11,382 nt of DNA from CAZDBA01 sp964503615 (lineage in GTDB: Bacteria; Planctomycetota; Planctomycetia; Pirellulales; Pirellulaceae): positions 1 to 11,382 of the forward strand of contig CAZDBA010000155.1 in assembly GCA_964503615.1 (NCBI GenBank), given 5' to 3'. Position 1 is the stretch's first letter, and every line of letters begins with the position of its first letter. The notes under the pieces are model-generated. The model made no database searches, had not been told where the DNA came from, and was given only the letters and a program-made list of their open reading frames with translations. Of this stretch, positions 1-7,018 are shown in pieces. The position numbers and the translations under genes are program-made.

Positions 1-497
1 CCTGCCGCCGACCGATAGGTTTCGCGCCAACGCACTTTGACCCCATCAACTGAATAATGCGCTGGGCCGGAAGTGACCGTCGCTTGCCCCGGTTTCGCAT
101 CAGGATTCTGCAACCGTCGCAATTCTTCGGACGGATACCCGAGAGGGTTGCCATCGAACAGGTACGCGAATTTTTCGTCTATGTAACCGGCGCATTGAAT
201 GGTTTGAGACCAATCAAAGTTCGTTATTTCTTCGACGAAGTACCACGTTTCGTTATGAAGCTCTTCGCCGTCACCGTAAAGTTTGCTGGCAAGTTCTGAC
301 ATGTCATCAGGTACGCCTCGTGGTTGATCGATCGGCTTAAAGGGTTCTTCGGTCCTTGTGCCATTGCGACAGTCAGCAAGAATGGCGAACAGACTGTAAT
401 TACGTCCATCGTAAAACGGCTCGCGCGGATCGTCCACTAACTCCCAAGTTCCGTCTTCGGTTTTTCGTTCTGCAAAGATGGTAATGTCTGTTCCCAT
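1..497 (-). CDS. Hypothetical protein of the MG[CT]DI phage/bacterial family, 3' end cut by the window edge
   Basis: Reading leftward from an ATG at 495-497, the frame stays open for 165 codons to the window edge, so the C-terminus is missing. The protein begins MGTDITIFAERK, then has W18-E-L, a PFYDGRNYSLFAILADCRNG stretch and a PRGVPDDMSELA stretch. This layout (MGxDI start, a Trp, an RNY-LFA-LA block, then a PRGxPxD block) matches a family of uncharacterised phage and bacterial proteins that I recall from memory; no activity is known to me. There is no signal peptide or membrane segment. The start follows the stop of the upstream 60-residue gene by one base and has no clear ribosome binding site, which suggests translational coupling. 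The coding call is firm because the long open frame has good composition and the start context is tight. The family assignment is less certain. Confidence 0.8.
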   Translation of the reverse strand, partial: MGTDITIFAERKTEDGTWELVDDPREPFYDGRNYSLFAILADCRNGTRTEEPFKPIDQPRGVPDDMSELASKLYGDGEELHNETWYFVEEITNFDWSQTIQCAGYIDEKFAYLFDGNPLGYPSEELRRLQNPDAKPGQATVTSGPAHYSVDGVKVRWRETYRSAA

Positions 498-498
498 A

Positions 499-681
499 CT
501 ACTTGGCCAATTTCAACGTTGTGATGATCTCTTCAGCGCCTGGTGTCAATTTGCGAAGTTTGGTGACCAGAACTTCTTTTTCAGACGAAGTAGCTTTTTC
601 AGCTCTACCCTTGATCTGGTTGACCTTCTTTTTTCGGTGTCGGCGACGACGTAGTTCGCGACGTCTTTCACTACCTGGCAT
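499..681 (-). CDS. Small, very basic planctomycete-type protein (possibly DUF6800)
   Basis: The 60-residue protein starts MPGSERRRELRRRRHRKKK and ends LRKLTPGAEEIITTLKLAK. The first third is a dense Arg/Lys cluster, followed by a probable helix and a conserved-looking LTPGAEE segment. I associate this shape with small planctomycete proteins, possibly the family called DUF6800; the name is from memory and the function is unknown. The basic cluster could bind nucleic acid, which is inference only. The ATG at 679-681 is chosen over an upstream in-frame TTG at 691-693 because a good GGAG/GGAGAG ribosome binding site (686-691) sits 4-6 bases before it. The gene ends one base before the next gene's ATG, so the two are very likely co-transcribed, with a candidate promoter at 716-744. 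Confidence 0.78.
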   Translation of the reverse strand: MPGSERRRELRRRRHRKKKVNQIKGRAEKATSSEKEVLVTKLRKLTPGAEEIITTLKLAK

Positions 682-685
682 TAAT

Positions 686-691
686 CTCTCC
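686..691 (-). promoter_or_regulatory. Ribosome binding site of the 60-residue basic protein
   Basis: On the minus strand GGAGAG lies 4 bases before the ATG at 679-681. This is the clearest Shine-Dalgarno sequence in the window and decides that start over the upstream TTG. Confidence 0.65.
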
Positions 692-715
692 AATTGGGTT
701 TTCTACAGGCCGAAC

Positions 716-744
716 AGTTTATGTTAATAACTCGTCCCTTTCAA
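716..744 (-). promoter_or_regulatory. Candidate sigma-70-type promoter for the 681-to-1 minus-strand genes
   Basis: On the minus strand, TTGAAA (739-744) is followed after 17 bases by TAAACT (716-721). That is a 5/6 match to the -35 consensus and 4/6 to the -10, with ideal spacing. Transcription would start near 709, giving a leader of about 28 bases before the ATG at 681. The -35 lies largely in the loop of the inverted repeat at 731-752. This is a prediction by eye. Confidence 0.4.
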
Positions 745-752
745 CGGACGAG
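731..752. repeat. Inverted repeat, 7-bp perfect arms with 8-base loop
   Basis: CTCGTCC (731-737) and GGACGAG (746-752) are perfect reverse complements around an 8-base loop. No T-run follows on either strand, so it is not a classical terminator. It overlaps the -35 of the candidate promoter at 716-744 and could be an operator, or part of a dispersed repeat. Confidence 0.5.
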
Positions 753-1062
753 CTCGACCTCGGTCAAGTAGGGCGCGGATCACTCGGTTTGAATGTTTCC
801 AATTTAACCAGCCTGAGGCTCGTTCAACTCTGCGAGAAGTATGTTGAATGACCACCTGGTTCATTGCCCCACCTTGCCAATTGCCAATTAGGCTTCTGGC
901 ACTCTTCTGGCGCCTTTCTGACATGTTAAGGCCATCCTCATAACCAACAGGATCAGGCGAAAGCGTACGGTCACGTTTATTGATACGAATTGTTTTGAGA
1001 GGTACGTGGAAACCCAAGCTAATTTCAAGAAAGATGCGATAGGAGTTTTCGTTAGACCTAAC

Positions 1063-1093
1063 TTTACTTGAATCCCTCATGTGTGTGGATAAT
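1063..1093 (+). promoter_or_regulatory. Weak candidate promoter for the histidine kinase/receiver pair
   Basis: TTTACT (1063-1068) and GATAAT (1088-1093) are separated by 19 bases, longer than ideal. The -10 is good and the -35 poor. It lies 34 bases before the kinase ATG, with the near-palindrome 1051-1062 just upstream. Low certainty. Confidence 0.22.
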
Positions 1094-1127
1094 TTAGCTT
1101 CGGGTCTTTCAAAATCTCAACTTTCAC

Positions 1128-2717
1128 ATGTCCAAAGATGTTACCCAGACAGCTTCTGTAAGACTGAAGGCTCCTGCAACCAAAGATCCTGTGGCGCTGC
1201 TGGATTACATCGAGGAGCTTCACACCCAACTTGAAGTCGCAGAACGCGATAGAGAAATCCAAAATGCGGTTTTTCGAATCTCTGACTTGGCAAGTGCCTC
1301 CGAGGACTTGCAGGGGTTTTATGCATCCTTACATGAAATCGTCAAAGACCTAACCTCTGTCGATGCGTTTTACATTGCGCTTTATCATACTGATGAACAA
1401 TGCATCAGCTTTCCGTACTATCACGACCCGTACGATGACGTTCAAGATCAGGAATCTCTGCCGCTTCAAAATCGCTCGATGATTCCGGTTAATAAGCTTG
1501 AGAACTCGTTGACTTGGAAGGTGATTCGTACCAACGAAGTTATGAGAGTTCGGGCTGATGCTGAAGTAGGTGGTATTGGCAAAGATGCTGTTGATTGGAT
1601 GGGAATTCCGTTGCGACGTGACGGGCAGCCAATTGGAGTAGTTTCCATTCAAAGTTATCAAGATAGTTTTCGCTACACAGACATGGAAGTCGACATGATG
1701 ATTTTCATGGCCAATCACATTGGCACGGCTTTGCAGCGTCGACGCGACTCTTTGGCGATTGTCCAGGCCAATCTCGATTTGCAAGCCACTGCCGAAAAAC
1801 TTGCCGGTGCCAATGAGGAATTGACTCAAAAAATTGAAGAGAATGCGGCGATTAACAAACGGATGCTCAGTATTTCTCACGAAGCGGGCAAATCAGAAGT
1901 CGCTACGGGCGTTCTGCACAATGTTGGAAATGTACTCAATAGTATCAATGTTTCAGCACAACTAGTTCAGGAGTTTTACGCTCAGTCAAAACTTCCATCG
2001 TTGAGAAAAACAATCGATTTGATTAATGCGCAAGAAGATTCGGTCGAATTTTTAGCCAATGATCCGCGGGCAAAAGTCATTCCATCGTTTTTGGAGGGAT
2101 TAGTGGAGATTCTTGAGGAAGAACAATCCAATACGAAATCCGAGATTCAAAAGCTAATCGAACATGTCAACCACGTAAAGGTTGTCGTTGCCATGCAACA
2201 GTCTTTTGCTGGTGTGTCTGGCTTGCAGGAGCCGGTTTGTCTGTTCAAGCTGTTCGACGACGCCGAGATCTTGCTTTCCAACTCAATTTTTCGTCACGAG
2301 ATTGAACTTACTTTGGATTTCGAAGACCTGCCCAAGGTTATGTTGGAACGACAACGTTTGTTGCAAGTCGTCGTAAACTTGTTGAAAAACGCCAAAGATG
2401 CCCTGACCGCGGGACGCATGAAGAACCGACGGTTGACAGTTCGAGCTCGTCGCGACCAAGAATGGTTGTGCATCGAAGTCGAAGACAACGGCGTGGGTAT
2501 CGCTAAAGACAATCTGGCCAAAATCTTCTCGCACGGCTTTACTACAAAAGATGATGGGCATGGCTTTGGTTTACACACCTGTGCAAATACTATTCAAGAG
2601 TTAGGTGGAAAGCTCACTGCTAGAAGCGAGGGACTTGGTAAAGGTGCCACATTTGCCATCCGACTTCCGTTTGAAGAAGCAAGTGTTGAAGGTTTGAATC
2701 AGGAACGAAGTGAATGA
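1128..2717 (+). CDS. GAF-domain sensor histidine kinase with atypical H-box
   Basis: This 529-residue sensor kinase should autophosphorylate on His and pass phosphate to the receiver protein encoded next. There is no signal peptide or membrane segment, so it is probably cytoplasmic. Residues about 21-45 look like a short coiled coil. Residues about 45-203 form a GAF domain, ending with the typical GIPLRRDGQPIGVVSI block (159-174). A coiled coil (about 205-248) leads to the dimerisation segment with SEVATGVLHNVGNVLNS (256-272). His264 is the likely phosphoacceptor, although His251 (SISHEAGK) is an alternative. The ATPase domain (about 370-515) has an N-box with Asn417 and Asn421, a G1 DNGVG (453-457), a TTKDDGHGFGLH segment (472-483) and a final GKGATFAIRLPF. 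The ATG at 1128 lacks a clear ribosome binding site. The stop overlaps the next gene by 4 bases. The GAF ligand cannot be told from sequence. Confidence 0.93.
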   Translation: MSKDVTQTASVRLKAPATKDPVALLDYIEELHTQLEVAERDREIQNAVFRISDLASASEDLQGFYASLHEIVKDLTSVDAFYIALYHTDEQCISFPYYHDPYDDVQDQESLPLQNRSMIPVNKLENSLTWKVIRTNEVMRVRADAEVGGIGKDAVDWMGIPLRRDGQPIGVVSIQSYQDSFRYTDMEVDMMIFMANHIGTALQRRRDSLAIVQANLDLQATAEKLAGANEELTQKIEENAAINKRMLSISHEAGKSEVATGVLHNVGNVLNSINVSAQLVQEFYAQSKLPSLRKTIDLINAQEDSVEFLANDPRAKVIPSFLEGLVEILEEEQSNTKSEIQKLIEHVNHVKVVVAMQQSFAGVSGLQEPVCLFKLFDDAEILLSNSIFRHEIELTLDFEDLPKVMLERQRLLQVVVNLLKNAKDALTAGRMKNRRLTVRARRDQEWLCIEVEDNGVGIAKDNLAKIFSHGFTTKDDGHGFGLHTCANTIQELGGKLTARSEGLGKGATFAIRLPFEEASVEGLNQERSE

Positions 2718-3250
2718 TGTTAGCGGACACAAAAAGAGTCTTAGTTGTAGACGACAATCAAGCTGTTCACGAAGATTACCGTAAGGTTCTGGAATCCAAA
2801 CGGGACCAGAGTCTGCTGGATGAAATGGAAAGCTTAATCTGGGGTGATGCTGCGGAATCAACACCAAAACCTCAGGGTTGCAATTTTCAGATCGAATCAG
2901 CACACCAAGGTGAAGAAGGTCTGAAGTTGGTCAATGACTCGCTGGAATCCAATAATCCATACTCTGTAGCATTTATCGATATGAGAATGCCACCCGGATG
3001 GAACGGAATCAAGACGGCCCAAGAAATCTGGAAGGTTGACCCAAACATGCCGATCGTGATTTGCACCGCCTACACTGATTATACCTGGGACGAGATCGTA
3101 GCCGAATTGCCACGAAGTGAATTATTGCTGATCCTGAAAAAGCCTTTCGACAATATTGAGCTAAAGCAAATGGCAGCTTCGCAATCGAAGCTTCGCAGGC
3201 TAGTTGAGCTTTCGGCGCAGGTTGAGTCCAGCAGCGCCAGTTGCAAGTAA
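2714..3250 (+). CDS. Stand-alone response-regulator receiver protein
   Basis: This 178-residue protein is a single receiver domain and is the likely phosphate acceptor of the overlapping kinase. The acidic pair Asp13-Asp14 (VLVVDDN), phosphoacceptor Asp89 (FIDMRMPPG), Thr118 (CTAYTDY) and Lys143 (LKKPFD) are all present, so phosphotransfer should be intact. Residues about 25-58 form a hydrophilic insertion between the first helix and second strand, longer than in CheY-type receivers. No DNA-binding, cyclase or other output domain follows; only about 30 helical residues come after the PFD motif. It may therefore act by protein contact or as a phosphate sink, as an inference. The ATG at 2714 overlaps the kinase stop (ATGA), a sign of tight coupling; a second ATG at 2717 is possible, but AGGA at 2701-2704 suits 2714 better. 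Confidence 0.92.
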   Translation: MMLADTKRVLVVDDNQAVHEDYRKVLESKRDQSLLDEMESLIWGDAAESTPKPQGCNFQIESAHQGEEGLKLVNDSLESNNPYSVAFIDMRMPPGWNGIKTAQEIWKVDPNMPIVICTAYTDYTWDEIVAELPRSELLLILKKPFDNIELKQMAASQSKLRRLVELSAQVESSSASCK

Positions 3251-3262
3251 CGGTAAACCGTT
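3249..3262. repeat. Short palindrome between convergent genes
   Basis: AACGGT (3249-3254) and ACCGTT (3257-3262) are perfect inverted arms around AA, covering the whole 11-base gap between the converging receiver and leucine-rich-protein genes. It could contribute to bidirectional termination, but the loop is too short and there is no strong T-run. Confidence 0.3.
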
Positions 3263-4182
3263 TACGGCCCTAAACCTTTAATTGATATTCCGGGCAGATT
3301 TAGCTGCAACCAATCGTTGGCTTTTATTGCGAGTGGACTCCCTGATACTTTTGCCCCCGGGGCTGACAGAATATCGAATGCGCCGAATTTATTTTCTACC
3401 GGTCTGCACTCGGAAAACTGAATTGAACGAAGATTTTTCATTTCGTTCAATTTGAGCAACTTGTCCGCCAAGATCCGCGCCTGTCGAAAATTGAGCGTGT
3501 GAACGTGGCGGTTCCTGATTATTGAATTTGCAAACCGCTCTGTCACTTCACACTGGTAAATGCTCAGGCAACCTACTTGCATTTGATCGATAAAATCCGC
3601 CGCCAGTCGATTGCTTCCACGCAAATCAAGCCGGTCCACTTGAAGACCCCGTAAACTCGATACATCGATTTTGCCCGTCGGATCATCTTCCTGAGCGAGT
3701 GAGTCAAGTTCCGTCAATCGCAATTCGAGAATCTCCAGTCGCTTGAAATACGAAAGTGATTCGATCACCCGCCGAGCGTTATGAAGAGCATGCCGATTGT
3801 CGCTTGCTTCGTCAGAATCTGTCCTCAAACAAATTTCAAGGTCGATTACAGTAGGAGTTCGAAAGTACTCTTTGCCAATTCCATTTTGCAACCAACCTGG
3901 GGTCAGTTTTGCATACCAAGTATTGCGATACGATCTTACTTGCCCACCACTCCCTTCCAAAACTTCAATCGCTCTGTGGCTCCGGATCGCGTGATCAGAG
4001 ATGCGGGTAAGGCCGAAGCAAAACAACGCGGTCAACAGCAATATTGCCTTTAGTGAAAACCGAAGTCCTTTTCGCTTTTTGCGTCTGCAAGCACTTTCAG
4101 CGTGCTGCTCGGCCGATCGATCCATTCCATCCTGGATCTGGTCCTCAGCTGAAGCAACTACATTTTCACCGCCGTCGTGCAT
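3262..4182 (-). CDS. Membrane-anchored leucine-rich-repeat-like protein of planctomycete type
   Basis: The 306-residue protein has a polar N-terminus (1-32), a basic stretch CRRKKRKGLRFS (32-43) and one membrane helix (about 44-60). By the positive-inside rule the N-terminus should be cytoplasmic and the rest periplasmic. After the helix comes a SHRAIEVLEGSGGQV segment (68-82), a pattern I recognise from many planctomycete proteins with a leucine-rich region. Degenerate repeat strands follow near 147-155, 180-189, 203-212, 226-234 and 247-258. No catalytic motif is visible; protein binding is an inference from the fold type. Its ATG lies 15 bases after the stop of the molybdoenzyme gene on the same strand, so it is probably the last gene of that operon and may be an assembly or docking partner. 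A later Met20 is an alternative start. Confidence 0.8.
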   Translation of the reverse strand: MHDGGENVVASAEDQIQDGMDRSAEQHAESACRRKKRKGLRFSLKAILLLTALFCFGLTRISDHAIRSHRAIEVLEGSGGQVRSYRNTWYAKLTPGWLQNGIGKEYFRTPTVIDLEICLRTDSDEASDNRHALHNARRVIESLSYFKRLEILELRLTELDSLAQEDDPTGKIDVSSLRGLQVDRLDLRGSNRLAADFIDQMQVGCLSIYQCEVTERFANSIIRNRHVHTLNFRQARILADKLLKLNEMKNLRSIQFSECRPVENKFGAFDILSAPGAKVSGSPLAIKANDWLQLNLPGISIKGLGP

Positions 4183-4197
4183 TGGCTTGCCAATTGT

Positions 4198-6936
4198 CTA
4201 GATCTTTCTGACTTTAACCACCGTTGAGTGAAAGGCCTGTTGACCTGTGATCGGGTCGGGGGCGATTGGCATGATGCTGTTTTGGTTCCAGCCGTTACCC
4301 GTGTTTTTCTTCCACTTGGACGGATCGCCATTCGATTCGTCTTGCCACCACATGTTTTCTTCCCAATCCTTGTCACGATAGTTTTTGGGATCACTTCCTT
4401 GCAAGACCGCACCATCTGCGACTGTGGCCATTGCCGATGCCTTTTTGGCTTGGGCCACGCTGGTGTATTGCCAGTGACCGCAGCTGTTACTCATTGCGAT
4501 CGCGTTGGGGTGAATGCCGTGCATCGTTACGATTGGAACACGCATTACCCCGGCTACCAATCGGCCATTCTCTTCGTCTTTGGGGCCGTGAGTCAGGTTA
4601 GGATTCGACTCTTGCAGCATCTTTGAGTGATAACCAGTCAGCTCGATCCAGTCTCCATCCTTCAAACCAAATTTTTCAGCGGTCGCAGGATTCAACCATG
4701 CTGGATTACTGTGCACGATCTCGGCCAGCCATTTGAGGTTCATCGTTCGACCATGGTTATGAACGTTCCACTTGAACGAGGTCATAATCAACTGGTCGTC
4801 GTCCATCTCGGTGTGCTCGATCGGTTGAATCCAAATTGGCATCTCGTCGATCGGAACATCGTACGGCTTGTGTTGCTCGGGACGTGGCTTGGTTTTCAAC
4901 ATGCCCGAGCGTTTAATCAACTCGGTCGTATCTTGGTTCAAACCGGTATCTTTGACGAACAAGCTACGGATCTCGAATTTACGACTGGGCGTTTTGAAAC
5001 CACGCAACGCAACTCCGTCCTGCATGATGCCGACTCCGACACCTTCCGCGTTTCGGATGATTCCTTCATCATCCGTTTTGGTTGATTCAAGGTCACTTTC
5101 GGCCAATGGTTTTGCAAACGGCTCGTAGAACGGCTCGCGTGTTTGATCTTCCCACGCCCCCTCTTCCATCAAGCGATCCAAGCCCGACTTACCTGTCTTG
5201 GGGTTAACGGGAACGTTGGACGCCCATTGCTCCATGTACTCTTCTTGCGTTTCCTTGTACCACTCTTCCATGCCACCGCCGATCCGTTTGGCGATCTCAG
5301 GAAAGATCCAGCGGACGTCACGAGACTCGCCGACCGGTTGCACCATGGGGGTTCTCAAGCCCACGTAAGGTCGCAAATTGTAACTGCCGCGGGCGTCGAG
5401 GTCCCATCGCTCCAGGTAGGTCGTCCAAGGCAAAACGATATCGGCGTAGTGAGCTGTTTCGTTGTAGAACGGATTGATGCAAACATGGAACTTGATCAAT
5501 TCCTCGTTACACATCACCTCTTTGGTCAGGCTCTCTTCTGGCCAAGTCAGTGGCGAGTCGAGATTGTAGGTCATATAAGCGTCCAGTTTCGCCCGGCCTT
5601 GCATCAAATAAAGATAGATGATCTCGCCGACCTTCATTCTTCGCCAGACATTGGCCAGCGGAAATTCGGGCGGGTCTTCCAGCACGTTCCAATTCTTGGC
5701 TCCCGGCGGCATCGCTGGTGTTTTCACATTGGGATCCAATCCTCCCCACGGCGACCAACACCATCCGCCTTTTTTACCCACGCTTCCGACCAAGGCGTTC
5801 AGCATCTGAATCGCTCGGTCGTTGTAAAAACCGTTGAGGTGAGCGGACGAGCCGCGGTTGCACATCGTTGTGGCAGTCGGCGCGGCCTCGGCGAACTCCA
5901 AAGCGATACGACGAATATCGGCTGCTGGAATTCCGGAAACTTTCTCAGCCCACTCAGGCGTATGTTTGGACAAGTGCTCTTTGAGTTCGGCAACGCTGCT
6001 GGTGGTCCAGTTATTGATAAAGTCCGAATCCTGTTTGTCCGCAGCCAAAATCGCATTCGCCATCGCCAAAGCAACCGCACCATCGGTACCTGGAAACGGC
6101 GCGAACCATTCATCACTGGCGCCGGCGGTGTTGGAAAGTCGTACATCGAACGTCACCATTTTGGCTCCGTTGTTGAAACGACCATTTTGAATTCGGTTTG
6201 CGAACGGAATGTGGCCTTGGTGCGCCTCAAACGCATTGGAGCCAAAGTTCAAAATGTATTTCGTGTGTTCAACATCGTTCAGGTCCCAATCACTTTCCCA
6301 CAAATAGGTCAAGTTCGCTGCACGTCGGTTTCCACTGCAAAGTGAACGATGCGAAAGTTGCGTCTTGGTTCCATAGGCATTCAAGAACCGCTTCAAAGCG
6401 TCTTTGGAACGTTGTCGTCCCTGATGAAAAGCAAAATTCTCAGGCTTTCCCGAATCCCGAATCGCTTTTAACTTTGCCGAGATCTCGTCGAGTGCTTCAT
6501 CCCAGGTAATTCGCTTCCATTTACCTTCACCGCGGGCACCGACTCGTTTCAGCGGATACAGCAAACGTTCCGGGTGGTAGATGTGATTCAATCCTGCCTG
6601 CCCACGAGCGCAAACTCGGCCGCGACTGTTGGGGTCGTTCGGATTCCCTTCGATCTTGATCAATCGCCCATCTTTGACGTGCCCCATAATTCCGCAAACG
6701 GTACTGCACAGTTGGCACATACCTGGAACTTTTTTCGTGTTGGCGTATTTGTTCGTGTCTGGCCAACCGTTAGGGTTCTCGCTCACCACTTTTCGCTTGG
6801 GTGGCTTGGCCGGTTTTTCGCCTGCTGGACTATTGGAAGCTTTTGTTTGCCCCGCACATCCGATCGTTGCGGACGACATAATTGCGGCGCCGAGTTTCAG
6901 AAAGTTACGACGGGACTGACTGTTGTTCTGAGACAT
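4198..6936 (-). CDS. Tat-exported molybdopterin oxidoreductase, catalytic subunit (PsrA/PhsA/TtrA-like CISM family)
   Basis: This 912-residue bis-MGD molybdoenzyme should be the catalytic subunit of a periplasmic redox enzyme. Numbering is from the ATG at 6934-6936; a TTG four codons upstream is less likely. A Tat signal SRRNFLKLG (8-16) is followed by a hydrophobic stretch and then Cys27, so a lipoprotein is conceivable, though the lipobox (TIGC) is poor. The [4Fe-4S] motif has Cys74, Cys77, Cys81 and Cys109. Cys200 in HRSLCSGN is the likely molybdenum ligand, which favours the polysulfide/thiosulfate/tetrathionate reductase side over nitrate reductase (Asp ligand). Other dinucleotide-binding signatures include FGSNAFEAHQGH, PFYNETAHYADIVLP and the C-terminal domain with NHGRTMN and WLNPATAEKFGLKDGD. 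The substrate cannot be fixed from sequence. The partner iron-sulfur subunit is encoded 82 bases upstream. No NrfD-type anchor is present in the window. Confidence 0.93.
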   Translation of the reverse strand: MSQNNSQSRRNFLKLGAAIMSSATIGCAGQTKASNSPAGEKPAKPPKRKVVSENPNGWPDTNKYANTKKVPGMCQLCSTVCGIMGHVKDGRLIKIEGNPNDPNSRGRVCARGQAGLNHIYHPERLLYPLKRVGARGEGKWKRITWDEALDEISAKLKAIRDSGKPENFAFHQGRQRSKDALKRFLNAYGTKTQLSHRSLCSGNRRAANLTYLWESDWDLNDVEHTKYILNFGSNAFEAHQGHIPFANRIQNGRFNNGAKMVTFDVRLSNTAGASDEWFAPFPGTDGAVALAMANAILAADKQDSDFINNWTTSSVAELKEHLSKHTPEWAEKVSGIPAADIRRIALEFAEAAPTATTMCNRGSSAHLNGFYNDRAIQMLNALVGSVGKKGGWCWSPWGGLDPNVKTPAMPPGAKNWNVLEDPPEFPLANVWRRMKVGEIIYLYLMQGRAKLDAYMTYNLDSPLTWPEESLTKEVMCNEELIKFHVCINPFYNETAHYADIVLPWTTYLERWDLDARGSYNLRPYVGLRTPMVQPVGESRDVRWIFPEIAKRIGGGMEEWYKETQEEYMEQWASNVPVNPKTGKSGLDRLMEEGAWEDQTREPFYEPFAKPLAESDLESTKTDDEGIIRNAEGVGVGIMQDGVALRGFKTPSRKFEIRSLFVKDTGLNQDTTELIKRSGMLKTKPRPEQHKPYDVPIDEMPIWIQPIEHTEMDDDQLIMTSFKWNVHNHGRTMNLKWLAEIVHSNPAWLNPATAEKFGLKDGDWIELTGYHSKMLQESNPNLTHGPKDEENGRLVAGVMRVPIVTMHGIHPNAIAMSNSCGHWQYTSVAQAKKASAMATVADGAVLQGSDPKNYRDKDWEENMWWQDESNGDPSKWKKNTGNGWNQNSIMPIAPDPITGQQAFHSTVVKVRKI

Positions 6937-7018
6937 GTTTTGAATCAATTTCTACGGCTTGAGTGGAAAGAGAGAAAGAACGGAACTGGATAGCGTTGGC
7001 AATTTACAAAATCACCGG

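Larger units (their letters stand above)
682..1127. other. Divergent intergenic region without a supported gene
   Basis: This 446-base gap separates the minus-strand pair from the plus-strand kinase. A 118-codon frame is open on the minus strand (724-1080), but I do not call it a gene: it has no recognised domain and no clear ribosome binding site, and it crosses short repeats. The repeats are TTGCCAA twice in tandem (874-887) and CTTCTGGC twice with a 3-base spacer (893-900 and 904-911). Inside that frame, 922-969 encodes RTLSPDPVGYEDGLNM, which resembles part of the Rhs-repeat core consensus; the resemblance stops abruptly. A 12-bp near-palindrome GTTAGACCTAAC lies at 1051-1062. The stretch may be decayed or repeat DNA carrying the promoters for both directions. 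Confidence 0.5.

Noticed and set aside
874..911. CRISPR-like repeats
   Set aside because: There are only two copies each of 7- and 8-bp units with spacers of 0-3 bases; no repeat-spacer array.
1350..1880. 176-codon open frame on the minus strand
   Set aside because: It is antisense to the GAF and coiled-coil part of the histidine kinase; a shadow frame without family features.
3249..3262. Rho-independent terminator between the convergent genes
   Set aside because: The palindrome has a two-base centre and no strong T-run, so it does not meet the usual pattern; kept only as a short repeat.
3262..4182. Leucine-rich protein as an NrfD/PsrC-type quinone-reactive anchor
   Set aside because: It has only one membrane helix, while NrfD/PsrC proteins have eight or more. 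The body is hydrophilic with leucine-rich strands.
5143..6345. 400-codon open frame on the plus strand
   Set aside because: It lies fully antisense to the molybdoenzyme gene, whose protein has clear family motifs throughout. The antisense translation has no recognisable domain.
6937..6948. Upstream TTG start for the molybdoenzyme, adding four residues
   Set aside because: An ATG at 6936 gives a normal Tat signal, and neither start has a clear ribosome binding site. ATG is preferred, though TTG is not excluded.
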